Assembly: GCA_021733795.1 (NCBI GenBank) | Contig: JAIPKB010000020.1 | Coordinates: 1-47,812 of the forward strand | Source: Akkermansiaceae bacterium | GTDB taxonomy: Bacteria; Verrucomicrobiota; Verrucomicrobiia; Verrucomicrobiales; Akkermansiaceae | DNA: 47,812 nt | Direction of reading: 5' to 3' | In this document: piece by piece, positions 25,762 to 34,289 of the stretch | Layout: every line of letters begins with the position of its first letter | Position numbering within the stretch: the first letter of the stretch is position 1 | The notes under the pieces: model-generated | What the model saw: only the letters and a program-made list of their open reading frames with translations | Told to the model about the DNA's origin: nothing | Database searches by the model: none | Translations under genes and position numbers: made by a program

Positions 25762-25785
25762 GGCGCGTTGTGACCAACGCGGCCA
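25762..25785. repeat. GTGACC-centred palindrome, copy 1
   Basis: GGCGCGTTGTGACCAACGCG plus GCCA: CGCGTT and AACGCG pair around a six-base GTGACC loop. The same 24-base unit, with C/G in place of T/A in the stem (a compensated change), is at 31719-31742. The paired change keeps the hairpin, which suggests that the structure matters. Confidence 0.7.
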
Positions 25786-25963
25786 CTTTTGCTCTTCCGT
25801 GAATGGGGTCGCATGGTGACATTTTTCCTCTGGCGGGCCCATCGGCTCGGACTCTGGTTCCTCGTCTCCGGCGCGCATTTACGCAGGCGTTGTCACCACC
25901 GCGCCCACCCATTTCCCGACTGGTGAACTGAGGGGGGGGAGCGTATCAGGTATGAAAACTCCG

Positions 25964-26208
25964 CCGGGGGCGTGCCACTCCGCATTCATGATATTGTCAC
26001 AGGTTGCCAGTCTCAATAAGGGCAGCCACAAGTGTTCCACAGCCCTAACCGGGGCCGGAAGACCACTGTTCAAACTCGGTCTCAATAACAAAATCCGGCC
26101 TGTGGTACATTCGCGCCCGGATTGACGCCGTGTTTGAGGCAAGATCAACACGGTCACAATTCGGCCCAAAAGAACCCCCAAAGCCCGATCAGAGGATGGG
26201 CATTCACC
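25964..26208 (-). repeat. 245-bp dispersed element, copy A (inverted)
   Basis: The minus strand of this interval aligns with 46346-46590 over the full 245 bases, roughly 70% identical by eye. Best conserved are GTGAATGCCCA at one end, GGCCGAATTGTGAC, CCACAGGCC-GATTTTG-TATTGAGA, GGTTAGGGCTGTGGAACAC, CTTATTGAGA and TGTGACAAT, GCGGAGTGGC at the other end. Inside each copy the phrase TATTGAGA occurs twice, about 70 bases apart. It has no convincing coding frame. It is not a known IS and carries no transposase; a non-autonomous element or a conserved RNA/regulatory unit is possible. Confidence 0.75.
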
Positions 26209-26291
26209 GTTAGATTATCGTTGTGGGGAACTGCTGGCCGACCCGGGTGTTGAGGGTGTTGCGGGGATTCAAGGAAAGCGGCCCCGCCCCA

Positions 26292-26323
26292 ACCGGACCG
26301 CTCGGAGAGCCGGTCCCTGCCTG
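26292..26323 (+). repeat. REP-like palindrome, copy 3
   Basis: ACCGGACCGCTCGGAGAGCC followed by GGTCCCTGCCTG matches copies 1 and 2 at 12.5-12.7 kb, with the same GTCATGCATCCG downstream. It lies about 720 bases from the truncated transposase, as REP elements often lie near RAYT genes. Confidence 0.7.
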
Positions 26324-26410
26324 CTTTGAACTTTCTGTCATGCATCCGGCCTCGTCGTCCGGGCCACTAACCGCTTGCCAGGCCCGTATCCGGCTGGGTA
26401 GTCTTCCGCC

Positions 26411-27343
26411 ATGCGCATCTTGATCACTGGTGGAGCGGGGTTTCTAGGGTCGCATCTCTGCGAGCGCCTGCTCGGCGAGGGGCATGAGGTCATTTGTCTC
26501 GACAACTTCTTTACCGGGCGGAAACAAAACATCGTCCATCTGCTGGGCAACCCGGAGTTTGAACGGGTCCGGCACGATGTCACCGAGCCGTTCAAGTTCG
26601 AGGTGGACCAAATCTACAACCTGGCCTGCCCGGCGTCGCCGCCCCACTACCAGCACAACCCGATCAAGACGATCAAGACCTCGATTCTGGGAGCCATGCA
26701 CTGCCTGGGGCTGGCCAAGCGGGTGGGGGCGCGGGTGTTTCAGGCCTCCACCTCGGAGGTTTACGGCGATCCCGAGCTGCACCCGCAGCCGGAGTCCTAC
26801 AAGGGCAGCGTGAATCCGATCGGGATCCGGGCGTGCTACGATGAGGGCAAACGCTGCGCGGAAACCCTGTGCTTCGATTATCACCGCCAACACCACGTGG
26901 ATATCCGCGTGGCCCGGATCTTCAACACCTACGGCCCGCGGATGTTGCCGGACGATGGCCGGGTGGTGTCCAATTTCATCGTTCAGGCGCTTCGCGGCGA
27001 GGATCTTACGATTTATGGCGACGGTACCCAGACCCGTTCGTTCTGCTACGTGGACGACTTGATCGAAGGCTTCATCCGGTTGATGAACCATCCCACGCTG
27101 ACCGGTCCGGTCAACCTCGGCAATCCAGGTGAGTTCACCATGCTTCAGCTTGCGGAGTTGATTTTGCGGAAAGTCGGCGGATCGTCAAAGATCGTGCATT
27201 TCCCGTTGCCTGGAGACGATCCCAAGCAACGCCAGCCGGACATCACCATGGCCCGCCGTGAACTCGGCTGGGAACCCGCCGTGCCACTCGAAGCAGGGTT
27301 GGACCCGACGATCACCTATTTCCGGCACTTGCTCGGGAAATAG
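26411..27343 (+). CDS. UDP-glucuronate decarboxylase-like NAD-dependent epimerase
   Basis: The 310-residue product belongs to the extended SDR family, and its closest match in pattern is UDP-glucuronate decarboxylase (UDP-xylose synthase), which makes UDP-xylose for envelope glycans. Visible are the NAD-binding [39 protein letters not shown], the catalytic Ser region [10 protein letters not shown], the YxxxK pair in [19 protein letters not shown] and [15 protein letters not shown]. The length is that of the bacterial soluble enzyme, without a membrane domain. The ATG at 26411 is the natural start (MRILITGG). No glycan gene cluster is next to it. Confidence 0.9.
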   Translation: MRILITGGAGFLGSHLCERLLGEGHEVICLDNFFTGRKQNIVHLLGNPEFERVRHDVTEPFKFEVDQIYNLACPASPPHYQHNPIKTIKTSILGAMHCLGLAKRVGARVFQASTSEVYGDPELHPQPESYKGSVNPIGIRACYDEGKRCAETLCFDYHRQHHVDIRVARIFNTYGPRMLPDDGRVVSNFIVQALRGEDLTIYGDGTQTRSFCYVDDLIEGFIRLMNHPTLTGPVNLGNPGEFTMLQLAELILRKVGGSSKIVHFPLPGDDPKQRQPDITMARRELGWEPAVPLEAGLDPTITYFRHLLGK

Positions 27344-27391
27344 GGCGGTGTAACGCAGGTTTCCCGTTTCCCCCCATTAGCGTCCCCACTC

Positions 27392-29599
27392 ATGCCCGCA
27401 CCCGCTCCAGCTCCTGGTCCACCGCCTGTCAAATTCGGCACCTTTGGCGGAGTATTCACGCCCAGCACGCTGACGATTCTGGGGGTGATCATGTTCCTGC
27501 GGTTCGGGCAGGTGGTGGGTGAATCCGGGATCCTCAACGCCTGTCTGATCGTTCTTTGCGCCAAGCTCATCACCACCCTGACCGGGCTTTCGATCTCGGC
27601 GATCGCGACCAACACGCGGGTCAAGGGGGGCGGGGCCTATTATTTGATCAGCCGCAGTCTGGGGGTTGAGTTCGGCGGTTCCATCGGGGTGGTGTTTTAC
27701 CTGGCCCAGGCGTCATCGGTGGCGCTGTATGTGATCGGTTTCACCGAGGCGTTTCTCAATCTTTTCCCGGGTGCCGGGTGGTCGCCGCTGATGGTCGCCT
27801 CGCTGGTCAACGCGGTGGTTTTCATCTGTGTGTTTATCGGTGCGGGGTGGACGATCAAGGTGCAGTATGGGATTCTGGCGATTCTGGCGCTTTCGCTGGT
27901 GTCATTTTTCGTCGGTGCCATCCCGGATGTTTCGATGGCGAACCTAGAGGCCAACATGGGCTCCGCCTTTCCTGCGGGTAGTGGATTTTTTGTCATGTTC
28001 GCGCTGTTTTTCCCTGCGGTGACCGGGATCATGGCGGGGGTGAACATGTCCGGTGATCTCAAGAACCCGGCGCAGTCGATTCCATGGGGCACCCTGGCGG
28101 CCATTGGTTTGACGGCGGTGATCTACCTGGCCATGGCCGTGCTGCTCGGTGGCAGTCGCCCGCGTGAGGTGATGTTGTCCAACAGCTTCGTGGTGCTGGA
28201 GATCGCGCGCTGGCCGCTGTTGATCCACGCTGGGATTTTCGCCGCCACCTTATCCTCGGCGCTGGGCAGCATGATGGGGGCGCCGCGGATTCTGCAGGCA
28301 TTTGCAAAAGATGATATTTTCCCGCATTTGAGGTATTTCGCCCAGGGCAGCGGGAGTGCCAACGAACCGCGGCGGGCGACGATGGTGACCTGCTTGATCG
28401 CGCAGGCCGGGATTTGCGTGGGAGATCTGAACGCGATCGCGCCGATCATCACGATGTTTTTCATGGTGACTTACGGCACGATCAATCTGGCTTGCTTCTA
28501 TGAATCGTTCACGCGGAATCCGAGTTACCGTCCGGCGTTCCGCCTGAGCCATTGGTCCACCGCCCTGCTGGGGGCCGTGGGCTGTGTGGCGGTGATGTTG
28601 TTGATGGACCCGCTGTGGGCGGTGGTGGGGATCCTCTTGATTGTCGGGTTGCAGTGGCAGATCCGCCGTAAGGAAATCCGGGCGGCCTGGGGCGATGTGA
28701 AAAGCGGGGTGGCATTTGAAAAAGCCCGCAAGGCGCTGCTGCGCTTGGAAGAGGAACGCTATCATCCGAAAAACTGGCGGCCGATCGTGCTGGGCCTCAG
28801 CGGGGGTGCCTGGCGGCGCAATCATCTGGCGGAATTCGGTGGCTGGCTGACGGCCGGGCGCGGCATCCTGGGGCTGGCCCAGGTGATTGTGGGAAACTTC
28901 CAAGAGGACATCGAGAAACGCCGGCAGGAGGAGGATAAACTCAGAAAACACATCGCCCGCGAAGGGTTGGAGGCCTTTCCTGCGGTGGTGGTGGATGAAA
29001 CGCTGCTGGGCGGGATCAACACCCTGCTGCAATGTTACGGCATCGGCGGCATCCGCCCGAACACGGTGATTCTCGGTTGGTCGGAGGATCCCGTCGCGCA
29101 GCCGATGTTTGCCCGCATTTTGCGCCAGATCTCCGCCATGGAGCGCAGCATGATCGTCGTCCACAGCCAGGATGATGAACATTTCGGCAGGGCGGCGGAA
29201 CGCGGGACCATCGACATCTGGTGGAAAGGCGGGCGCAGTGGCACCTTGATCCTGTTGCTGGTGTTCCTGCTGACCCAGCATCCGCAGTGGCGCAACCGCG
29301 GCGTGCGGCTGCTCCATGCGATTGCTGAAAACGGCGATCCGGCCAAGCCGCGGGCGACGCTTCAGGAGTTGATTGTGACGGCGCGGATCCGGGCGACGGT
29401 GGTGATTCTCAACACCGCCAACCCGAAGGAAACGCTCCGCCGCGAATCACGCGGCGCGGGCTTGGTGATGATGGGCTTCGAACCGCCCGAGAACGAAGAT
29501 GAGGACAGTGGGTTTTTTGCCACCAACAGCGGCGAGATGGAGGGCTTGGGCCAGATCCTGCTCGTTTACAGCGCCGGCGGGCATTCGATCAGCGGGTGA
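27392..29599 (+). CDS. SLC12-family cation-chloride cotransporter
   Basis: The 735-residue product is an APC-superfamily permease of the SLC12 type (the group of animal NKCC/KCC carriers), placed in the inner membrane. The SLC12 opening is very clear: GTFGGVFTPSTLTILGVIMF, LITTLTGLSISAIATNTRVK, GGGAYYLISRSLGVEFGG, ALYVIGFTEAFL. About 12 hydrophobic segments fill residues 25-430, followed by a ~300-residue cytoplasmic domain (from KSGVAFEKARKALLRLEEER) like the SLC12 C-terminal domain. Likely cargo is Na+/K+ with Cl-; whether it moves ions or amino acids cannot be read from sequence. The start ATG 27392 follows uxs by 48 bases, so cotranscription is possible. Confidence 0.88.
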   Translation: MPAPAPAPGPPPVKFGTFGGVFTPSTLTILGVIMFLRFGQVVGESGILNACLIVLCAKLITTLTGLSISAIATNTRVKGGGAYYLISRSLGVEFGGSIGVVFYLAQASSVALYVIGFTEAFLNLFPGAGWSPLMVASLVNAVVFICVFIGAGWTIKVQYGILAILALSLVSFFVGAIPDVSMANLEANMGSAFPAGSGFFVMFALFFPAVTGIMAGVNMSGDLKNPAQSIPWGTLAAIGLTAVIYLAMAVLLGGSRPREVMLSNSFVVLEIARWPLLIHAGIFAATLSSALGSMMGAPRILQAFAKDDIFPHLRYFAQGSGSANEPRRATMVTCLIAQAGICVGDLNAIAPIITMFFMVTYGTINLACFYESFTRNPSYRPAFRLSHWSTALLGAVGCVAVMLLMDPLWAVVGILLIVGLQWQIRRKEIRAAWGDVKSGVAFEKARKALLRLEEERYHPKNWRPIVLGLSGGAWRRNHLAEFGGWLTAGRGILGLAQVIVGNFQEDIEKRRQEEDKLRKHIAREGLEAFPAVVVDETLLGGINTLLQCYGIGGIRPNTVILGWSEDPVAQPMFARILRQISAMERSMIVVHSQDDEHFGRAAERGTIDIWWKGGRSGTLILLLVFLLTQHPQWRNRGVRLLHAIAENGDPAKPRATLQELIVTARIRATVVILNTANPKETLRRESRGAGLVMMGFEPPENEDEDSGFFATNSGEMEGLGQILLVYSAGGHSISG

Positions 29600-29650
29600 A
29601 GCGGCCCGGCGATTGCGGCTGAGAGCATGGGGGTGGTGATGGGTTTCATG

Positions 29651-30784
29651 TTAGATTGGGGTTTGAGTTGCCAGTGGAAGCGCCACCGGACGCCCGCTGC
29701 GGTAACATTCGAGGGCGGCGAACAACACCTCGTGGGTCTTGACTGCGTCGGCCAGATTGCAGTGCGAATCGACCCCACGGGTCAGGCAATCGATGAAATG
29801 ATCGGCTTGTGCCTGAAACGGATGATGGGAAACATCCGACGAGTCCGGGCGGATTCCCGGGATTTTCCGCCAGCCGTCGTGGCCGGGCAAGCCGGGTGCG
29901 TAAAGACGATCGTCGCGGATCGTTCCGCGGTCGCCGAAAATCCGGACCGGAAACGCGTAGGGTTGGATGCATTCGAAGTTCACCGCGACTTTGCCGAGTA
30001 CGCCATTGGAGAAGCGCACCAACACGATCTCGAGGCCGTCGTATTCGAGCGGCGTGCCCTCGTGCCATGACTGTTCGTGCGGGTTGTATTGGACGGATTT
30101 CCCTTTGCGCCGGCCGCCGGCGTAGGCAAAGACTTCGATCGGATCTGCCGCCTCAAACTCACCGTCTGCGGCGAACCAGCGCAGTGCATCGATGGCATGG
30201 CACCCCGCAACCGCCATCGCGCTGACCCCCGCATCCGCGCGCCGGCCCTCCTCCCAACCACCCCACCAGTCGCTGTTGTAGGATTGATAGTCGGTTTCCA
30301 CGCAAAACAACTCGCCAAGGTCGCCGGCGGCGAGGTGGCGCTTGATTTGTTGAAACATTGGATTCCACCGCAGGACGAAACTGACAATTGACTTCACCCC
30401 CGCCCGGTTCACCGCGTCGCGCATCCACCGCAGTTCGGCTGGCGAGATGGCAGCAGGTTTCTCGATCACCAGGTGCTTGCCGGCCGCCGCCGCCGTCAGT
30501 ACATTCTCGCAGTGGAATTGCTGCGGCGTGCAGACGCAGACGATGTCCACCCCCTCGCACGCGAGGGCGGCATCAAGGCTGTCGAAGGTCCGGGCTCCGG
30601 TCAGGCCAACCTCGGCGACCAGGCGGTCGGCGCTGCTCTTGCTGCGACTGGACACCGCTACCACTGCGGTGCCCGGATGGTTCCTGAATGCGGCGGCGTG
30701 CTGTCCGGCGACCCAGCCGGCTCCATGAATCAACACGCCGAGCGGGCGTGCCGGGGAATGATGGTGGTTCGGGTTGCGGTTCAT
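29651..30784 (-). CDS. Gfo/Idh/MocA-family oxidoreductase (cytoplasmic)
   Basis: The 377-residue product has the Rossmann start LGVLIHGAGWVAGQHAAAF, the CTPQQFHCENVLTAAAAGKH segment and the family EKP in LVIEKPAAISPAELRWM. The His of GVSAMAVAGCHAIDALRW is at the usual catalytic place. There is no signal peptide, in contrast to the protein at 23697. The ATG at 30784 (MNRNPN) is preferred over the GTG at 30802. Its substrate is unknown; a sugar or cyclitol is likely for this family. It is convergent with the SLC12 gene and divergent from the HAD gene with a 195-bp gap. Confidence 0.88.
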   Translation of the reverse strand: MNRNPNHHHSPARPLGVLIHGAGWVAGQHAAAFRNHPGTAVVAVSSRSKSSADRLVAEVGLTGARTFDSLDAALACEGVDIVCVCTPQQFHCENVLTAAAAGKHLVIEKPAAISPAELRWMRDAVNRAGVKSIVSFVLRWNPMFQQIKRHLAAGDLGELFCVETDYQSYNSDWWGGWEEGRRADAGVSAMAVAGCHAIDALRWFAADGEFEAADPIEVFAYAGGRRKGKSVQYNPHEQSWHEGTPLEYDGLEIVLVRFSNGVLGKVAVNFECIQPYAFPVRIFGDRGTIRDDRLYAPGLPGHDGWRKIPGIRPDSSDVSHHPFQAQADHFIDCLTRGVDSHCNLADAVKTHEVLFAALECYRSGRPVALPLATQTPI

Positions 30785-30979
30785 GCCAACGGAAACATGC
30801 ACCCGCTACGGTTTCCTTGGCGGCGATCTTGCACCTCGTTTTGGGCGAAGAGCCGAGCAAGTGAAAGAACAGACCAATCCGGTGCATTCATCCCCCCCCA
30901 AGAAACCATCAACCTCCGCTTTGCGTTCGACAACCCTTTACTTATCCGGTTTTCCACTCTAGGATTGCCGCCTTTGACC

Positions 30980-31627
30980 ATGCCTCCTTCCGCCCTTATT
31001 TTCGACCTTGATGGCACTTTGGTGCATTCGTTGCCCGGGATTGCCGGGTCCCTCAACCGAAGCCTGGCGGAATTCGGGTTGCCTGCCCATTCGCTGGAGG
31101 CAGTCCGTGGTTTCATCGGCGATGGGGCGCGGGTGCTGGCGGCGAGGGCGCTGCGGGTAGATGCGGACGAAGACCTGATCAGCCGCCTCGAGCAGGCCTT
31201 CAAGGCCGACTACAGCGAGACCTGGCCTGCGGAGACCGCGCCGTATGACGGGATTATTGAAATGTTAGAGGAGTTGGTCGACCGCCGGCTGCCGCTGGCG
31301 GTGCTTTCCAACAAACCGCATGCGTTCACTACGGCGATGGTGGAGGCGATCTTCCCTGGGATTCCGTTTGCGGCGGTGCTGGGTCAGCGGGCGGGAGTGC
31401 CGCACAAGCCGGACCCTGCCGGGGTACTCGAAATTGCCCGCAGATTGGGGGTGGAGGTGGACCGTTGCTGGATGATCGGGGACTCGACGATGGACGTGGC
31501 CACCGCGCGCAATTCCGGGGCGCGGGCGGTGGCCGTAGCGTGGGGCTACCACGACCGCCTGGCGCTGATGGCGGCCGGCCCTGATGTTTTGCTAGAAACG
31601 CCGTCCGCAGTGCTGCCTGGTTCCTGA
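30980..31627 (+). CDS. gph: HAD-family phosphatase, phosphoglycolate phosphatase-like
   Basis: The 215-residue product has the four HAD motifs: IFDLDGTLVHS (nucleophile and acid Asp), LAVLSNKPHAFT, HKPDPAGVLEIARRLG with the Lys, and MIGDSTMDVATARNSG. A helical cap of about 70 residues follows motif I. This is the pattern of Gph, which removes 2-phosphoglycolate formed in DNA repair or oxygenation, but related HADs have other sugar-phosphate substrates. The ATG at 30980 starts the HAD motif after three residues and is therefore chosen over the much longer upstream frame. Confidence 0.85.
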   Translation: MPPSALIFDLDGTLVHSLPGIAGSLNRSLAEFGLPAHSLEAVRGFIGDGARVLAARALRVDADEDLISRLEQAFKADYSETWPAETAPYDGIIEMLEELVDRRLPLAVLSNKPHAFTTAMVEAIFPGIPFAAVLGQRAGVPHKPDPAGVLEIARRLGVEVDRCWMIGDSTMDVATARNSGARAVAVAWGYHDRLALMAAGPDVLLETPSAVLPGS

Positions 31628-31652
31628 GAACGCGTGGCGCGGGTTCCGTAGG

Positions 31653-31670
31653 CGCGTTCGTCAGAACGCG
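31653..31670. repeat. CGCGTTC palindrome between convergent genes
   Basis: CGCGTTC (31653-31659) pairs with GAACGCG (31664-31670) around a four-base loop, 26 bases after gph. It resembles the palindromes at 25762 and 31719 and could serve as a bidirectional terminator for gph and the convergent TPR gene. Confidence 0.55.
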
Positions 31671-31718
31671 TGGCTCATGGGGAGTAAGGTATAGGGGTGC
31701 CTGCGCGGCGTTGCCGCC

Positions 31719-31742
31719 GGCGCGCTGTGACCAGCGCGGCCA
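31719..31742. repeat. GTGACC-centred palindrome, copy 2
   Basis: GGCGCGCTGTGACCAGCGCG plus GCCA repeats 25762-25785 with a compensated T-A to C-G change in the stem. It lies 10 bases before the stop of the minus-strand TPR gene, where a transcription-stopping hairpin is expected. Confidence 0.65.
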
Positions 31743-31751
31743 GGTGGGGCC

Positions 31752-32522
31752 CTATTCTTCGCCTTCGCCGATATCGTTGCCGTAGAAGCTCTTGATGTAG
31801 CCGTATTCCACCAGAGTGTCCTGCCATGGGGCGAGCACATCGGGGTTTCGGAAGATGCGTCCGGCGCGGGCCAGCCATTCTTCGGCCTTGATGGAGTCGC
31901 CATCTTCATAGGCGAGCGCCGCTTTGGCGTAGCAATGGTAGGGTGAGTCGTCGTCGATGTCATACTTATCCGACAATGTCTCGGCTGCGGCTTTTTGGTT
32001 GAGTTTCCGCTTGCACAGGAGGATTTTGAACTCCACCAGGCGGGAGAGTGCCAATTGCTCCTTGGGGGTGTCCTGCAACACCTTTTCGAGGATGTCGAGG
32101 GACTTCTGCCATTCTTTGGTGACAAAAAGCACCTCGCCGATGTTGAACAACACGCTGGAGTTGTCCGGTGCAAGTGCGAGCGCCTTCTCAAATGCCTCCA
32201 TCGCTTTGTCAAAGGCGCGGAACTCGACGTAGCAGGCACCGCGGAGGTTGAGGGTCTCCGGGCTGTCGGCGAAAATCGCATCGGCCTTGTTGAGGGAGTT
32301 GAGCGTTTCGAAAATCCGTTTTTGTTGGAAGAGGCGGTTGGCTTCGCCGAGGTTTTTGGCGAATTCCTTGCGGCGTTCCTCGGGTAGATTGAGGAAGGCT
32401 TCCTGATTGGGAAGCAGTGCCGGCTGTCCGGCTTCCGGTTTTGCGGCGGGATCGGCCGGTTGATCCTGGGCAAACACAGGAACCAGCGAGAACAACAAGG
32501 GGAGCAGGGGAAGCGGTTTCAT
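31752..32522 (-). CDS. exported TPR-repeat protein
   Basis: The 256-residue product begins with a signal peptide (MKPLPLLPLLFSLVPVFAQ). Tetratricopeptide repeats run from about residue 58 to 215: EANRLFQQKRIFETLNSLNK, GACYVEFRAFDKAMEAFEKA, NIGEVLFVTKEWQKSLDILE and AALAYEDGDSIKAEEWLARA. They would act as a protein-binding scaffold in the periplasm or envelope. The tail is acidic (NDIGEGEE). The ATG at 32522 gives the signal peptide. It is divergent from nadE by 118 bases. No partner can be named. Confidence 0.82.
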   Translation of the reverse strand: MKPLPLLPLLFSLVPVFAQDQPADPAAKPEAGQPALLPNQEAFLNLPEERRKEFAKNLGEANRLFQQKRIFETLNSLNKADAIFADSPETLNLRGACYVEFRAFDKAMEAFEKALALAPDNSSVLFNIGEVLFVTKEWQKSLDILEKVLQDTPKEQLALSRLVEFKILLCKRKLNQKAAAETLSDKYDIDDDSPYHCYAKAALAYEDGDSIKAEEWLARAGRIFRNPDVLAPWQDTLVEYGYIKSFYGNDIGEGEE

Positions 32523-32640
32523 GGGATCGGTCAGTTCTCCGGAAGGTTACCAATCATCCCGGGGAACGCAAGCCAAGGGTTGAGATTTTTCCATTTTTCC
32601 ATTTGCCAAAGCCCTCCGGGGGTGTTTGCTGGTGCCGCCC

Positions 32641-34281
32641 ATGCAGCTAGGAATCGCCCAAATCAACTCGATCGTCGGGGATTTCCCCGGCAATGCCAAA
32701 CGCCTTCTGGCCGCCTACCGCGAGTGCATCGAAGCCGGTGCGGAGGTGGTGATCACCCCGGAACTGGCGTTGGCGGGCTATCCTCCCCGGGATTTGATCT
32801 TCAAGTCCGGATTTGTTCCCAAGTGTCTGCAGGCGCTCGACTATCTGGCCGGGGAGGTCCGTGAGGTGCCGTTGCTGGTGGGATATCTGGATCACAATCA
32901 TCCGACCCATCCCGGCAAGCCGTTCCGCAATGCCGCGGCCTGGCTGGAGCACGGAGTCGTGTGTCACCGGTTTTGGAAAACCCTGCTGCCAACTTACGAT
33001 GTGTTTGACGAACGGCGGTATTTCGAGCCCGGCGAGCACTCGAAACCGGTCAGTTGGGGTGGCTATCGGATCGGGGTGACGATTTGTGAGGATATTTGGA
33101 CGGAGGACTACCTCCAGCGGCCGTTTTATGATCGCGATCCGGTGCGCGAGTTGGTGGAGGAGGGGATCGACCTGTTGCTCAACCTAAGTGCCTCGCCCTT
33201 CCACCTTGGCAAGCCGGCCTTGCGCCGATCGATGATCGGGGCGGTGGCGGCCAGGGCCAAGGTGCCGGTGGTCTATTGCAACGCCGTGGGCGGCAACGAC
33301 CAACTGGTGTTCGACGGCCATTCGTTGGTGGCTGCGCCCAATGGCGGCATCTGTGCCGAACTCGCCGGCTTTGCCGAGAGTTGCCAGGTGATCGACCCGT
33401 TTCAAGCCGCCCCGCCGATAGCCGGGCCGGCGGACGACGACGAACCGGAGACGCTCTACCAGGCGCTGGTGCTGGGGCTGCGGGATTACGCGACCAAGTG
33501 TGGCTTCACCAGCGTCTGCCTGGGGCTGAGCGGCGGGATCGACTCGGCGCTCACTGCGGTCATTGCCGCCGAGGCACTGGGCGCGGAAAACGTCCATGGG
33601 TTGACCATGCCATCCGGCTTTTCCTCCAGCGGCAGTGTGGACGATTCACTGGCGCTGGCGGGCAATCTTGGGATCGGTTGCGAGGTGGTGCCGATCAGCG
33701 AGCCCTTCGCGGCGGTGAAGGCGGCGATGGCTCCGGTGTTCGCGGGCTTGCCGGAGGATGTGACCGAGGAGAACATGCAGGCGCGCATTCGCGGCATGCT
33801 GCTGATGTCACTTTCCAACAAACACAACCACCTGCTGCTGACCACCGGCAACAAGAGTGAGCTGGCGGTGGGCTATTGCACCATCTACGGCGACATGTGC
33901 GGCGGTCTGGCCGTCATTTCCGACCTGCCGAAATCCCGGGTCTATCAAATCGCCCGCTGGCTCAACCGGGACCGGGAAATCATCCCGTGGAACACGCTCG
34001 ACAAACCGCCCAGCGCCGAGCTGAGACCGGATCAGAAGGATCAGGACACCCTGCCGCCCTACGAGGTGCTCGATGCCATTCTCGAACTCTACGTCGAGCA
34101 CCAACTCTCCCCGGACGACATCATCGCCCGCGGCTACGATGAGGCGGTGGTGCGCTGGATCCAGCGCCGGGTGGACCTCAACGAGTGGAAACGCCACCAA
34201 GCCGCTCCGGGTATCCGGGTCACCTCCAAGGCGTTCGGGATCGGTCGCCGGATGCCGATCGTCCAGCGGTTCATCGGCTGA
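32641..34281 (+). CDS. nadE: glutamine-dependent NAD+ synthetase
   Basis: The 546-residue product makes NAD+ from deamido-NAD+, ATP and glutamine. The N-terminal nitrilase-type glutaminase domain has its triad at Glu41 (TPELALAGYPPRDL), Lys113 (FWKTLLPTYDVFDERRYFEP) and Cys149 (GVTICEDIW). The synthetase domain has the ATP pyrophosphatase loop LGLSGGIDSAL (297-302), then STGSVDD-like SSSGSVDDSLALA and TTGNKSELAVGYCTIYGDM. The ATG at 32641 (MQLGIAQINS) is chosen over the open frame to 32626, because family members start at this strand. It ends only 8 bases from the convergent dnaN stop. Confidence 0.95.
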   Translation: MQLGIAQINSIVGDFPGNAKRLLAAYRECIEAGAEVVITPELALAGYPPRDLIFKSGFVPKCLQALDYLAGEVREVPLLVGYLDHNHPTHPGKPFRNAAAWLEHGVVCHRFWKTLLPTYDVFDERRYFEPGEHSKPVSWGGYRIGVTICEDIWTEDYLQRPFYDRDPVRELVEEGIDLLLNLSASPFHLGKPALRRSMIGAVAARAKVPVVYCNAVGGNDQLVFDGHSLVAAPNGGICAELAGFAESCQVIDPFQAAPPIAGPADDDEPETLYQALVLGLRDYATKCGFTSVCLGLSGGIDSALTAVIAAEALGAENVHGLTMPSGFSSSGSVDDSLALAGNLGIGCEVVPISEPFAAVKAAMAPVFAGLPEDVTEENMQARIRGMLLMSLSNKHNHLLLTTGNKSELAVGYCTIYGDMCGGLAVISDLPKSRVYQIARWLNRDREIIPWNTLDKPPSAELRPDQKDQDTLPPYEVLDAILELYVEHQLSPDDIIARGYDEAVVRWIQRRVDLNEWKRHQAAPGIRVTSKAFGIGRRMPIVQRFIG

Positions 34282-34289
34282 GGTGATCC

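Larger units (their letters stand above)
25569..26410. other. 842-bp repeat-rich intergenic region
   Basis: No gene is supported here. From left to right it holds three AAGCTGAAA-like phrases (25564-25602), a palindrome also found at 31719 (25762-25785), a 245-bp element also found at 46346 in the opposite orientation (25964-26208), and REP-like copy 3 (26292-26323). The open frame at 25879-26181 on the minus strand is an effect of the 245-bp element. Repeats cover most of the gap. Confidence 0.6.

Noticed and set aside
25879..26181. Similar small reading frames in both copies of the 245-bp element
   Set aside because: A single-base difference after GGCTG shifts the frame between copies, and the frames end at different places, so a conserved peptide is unlikely.
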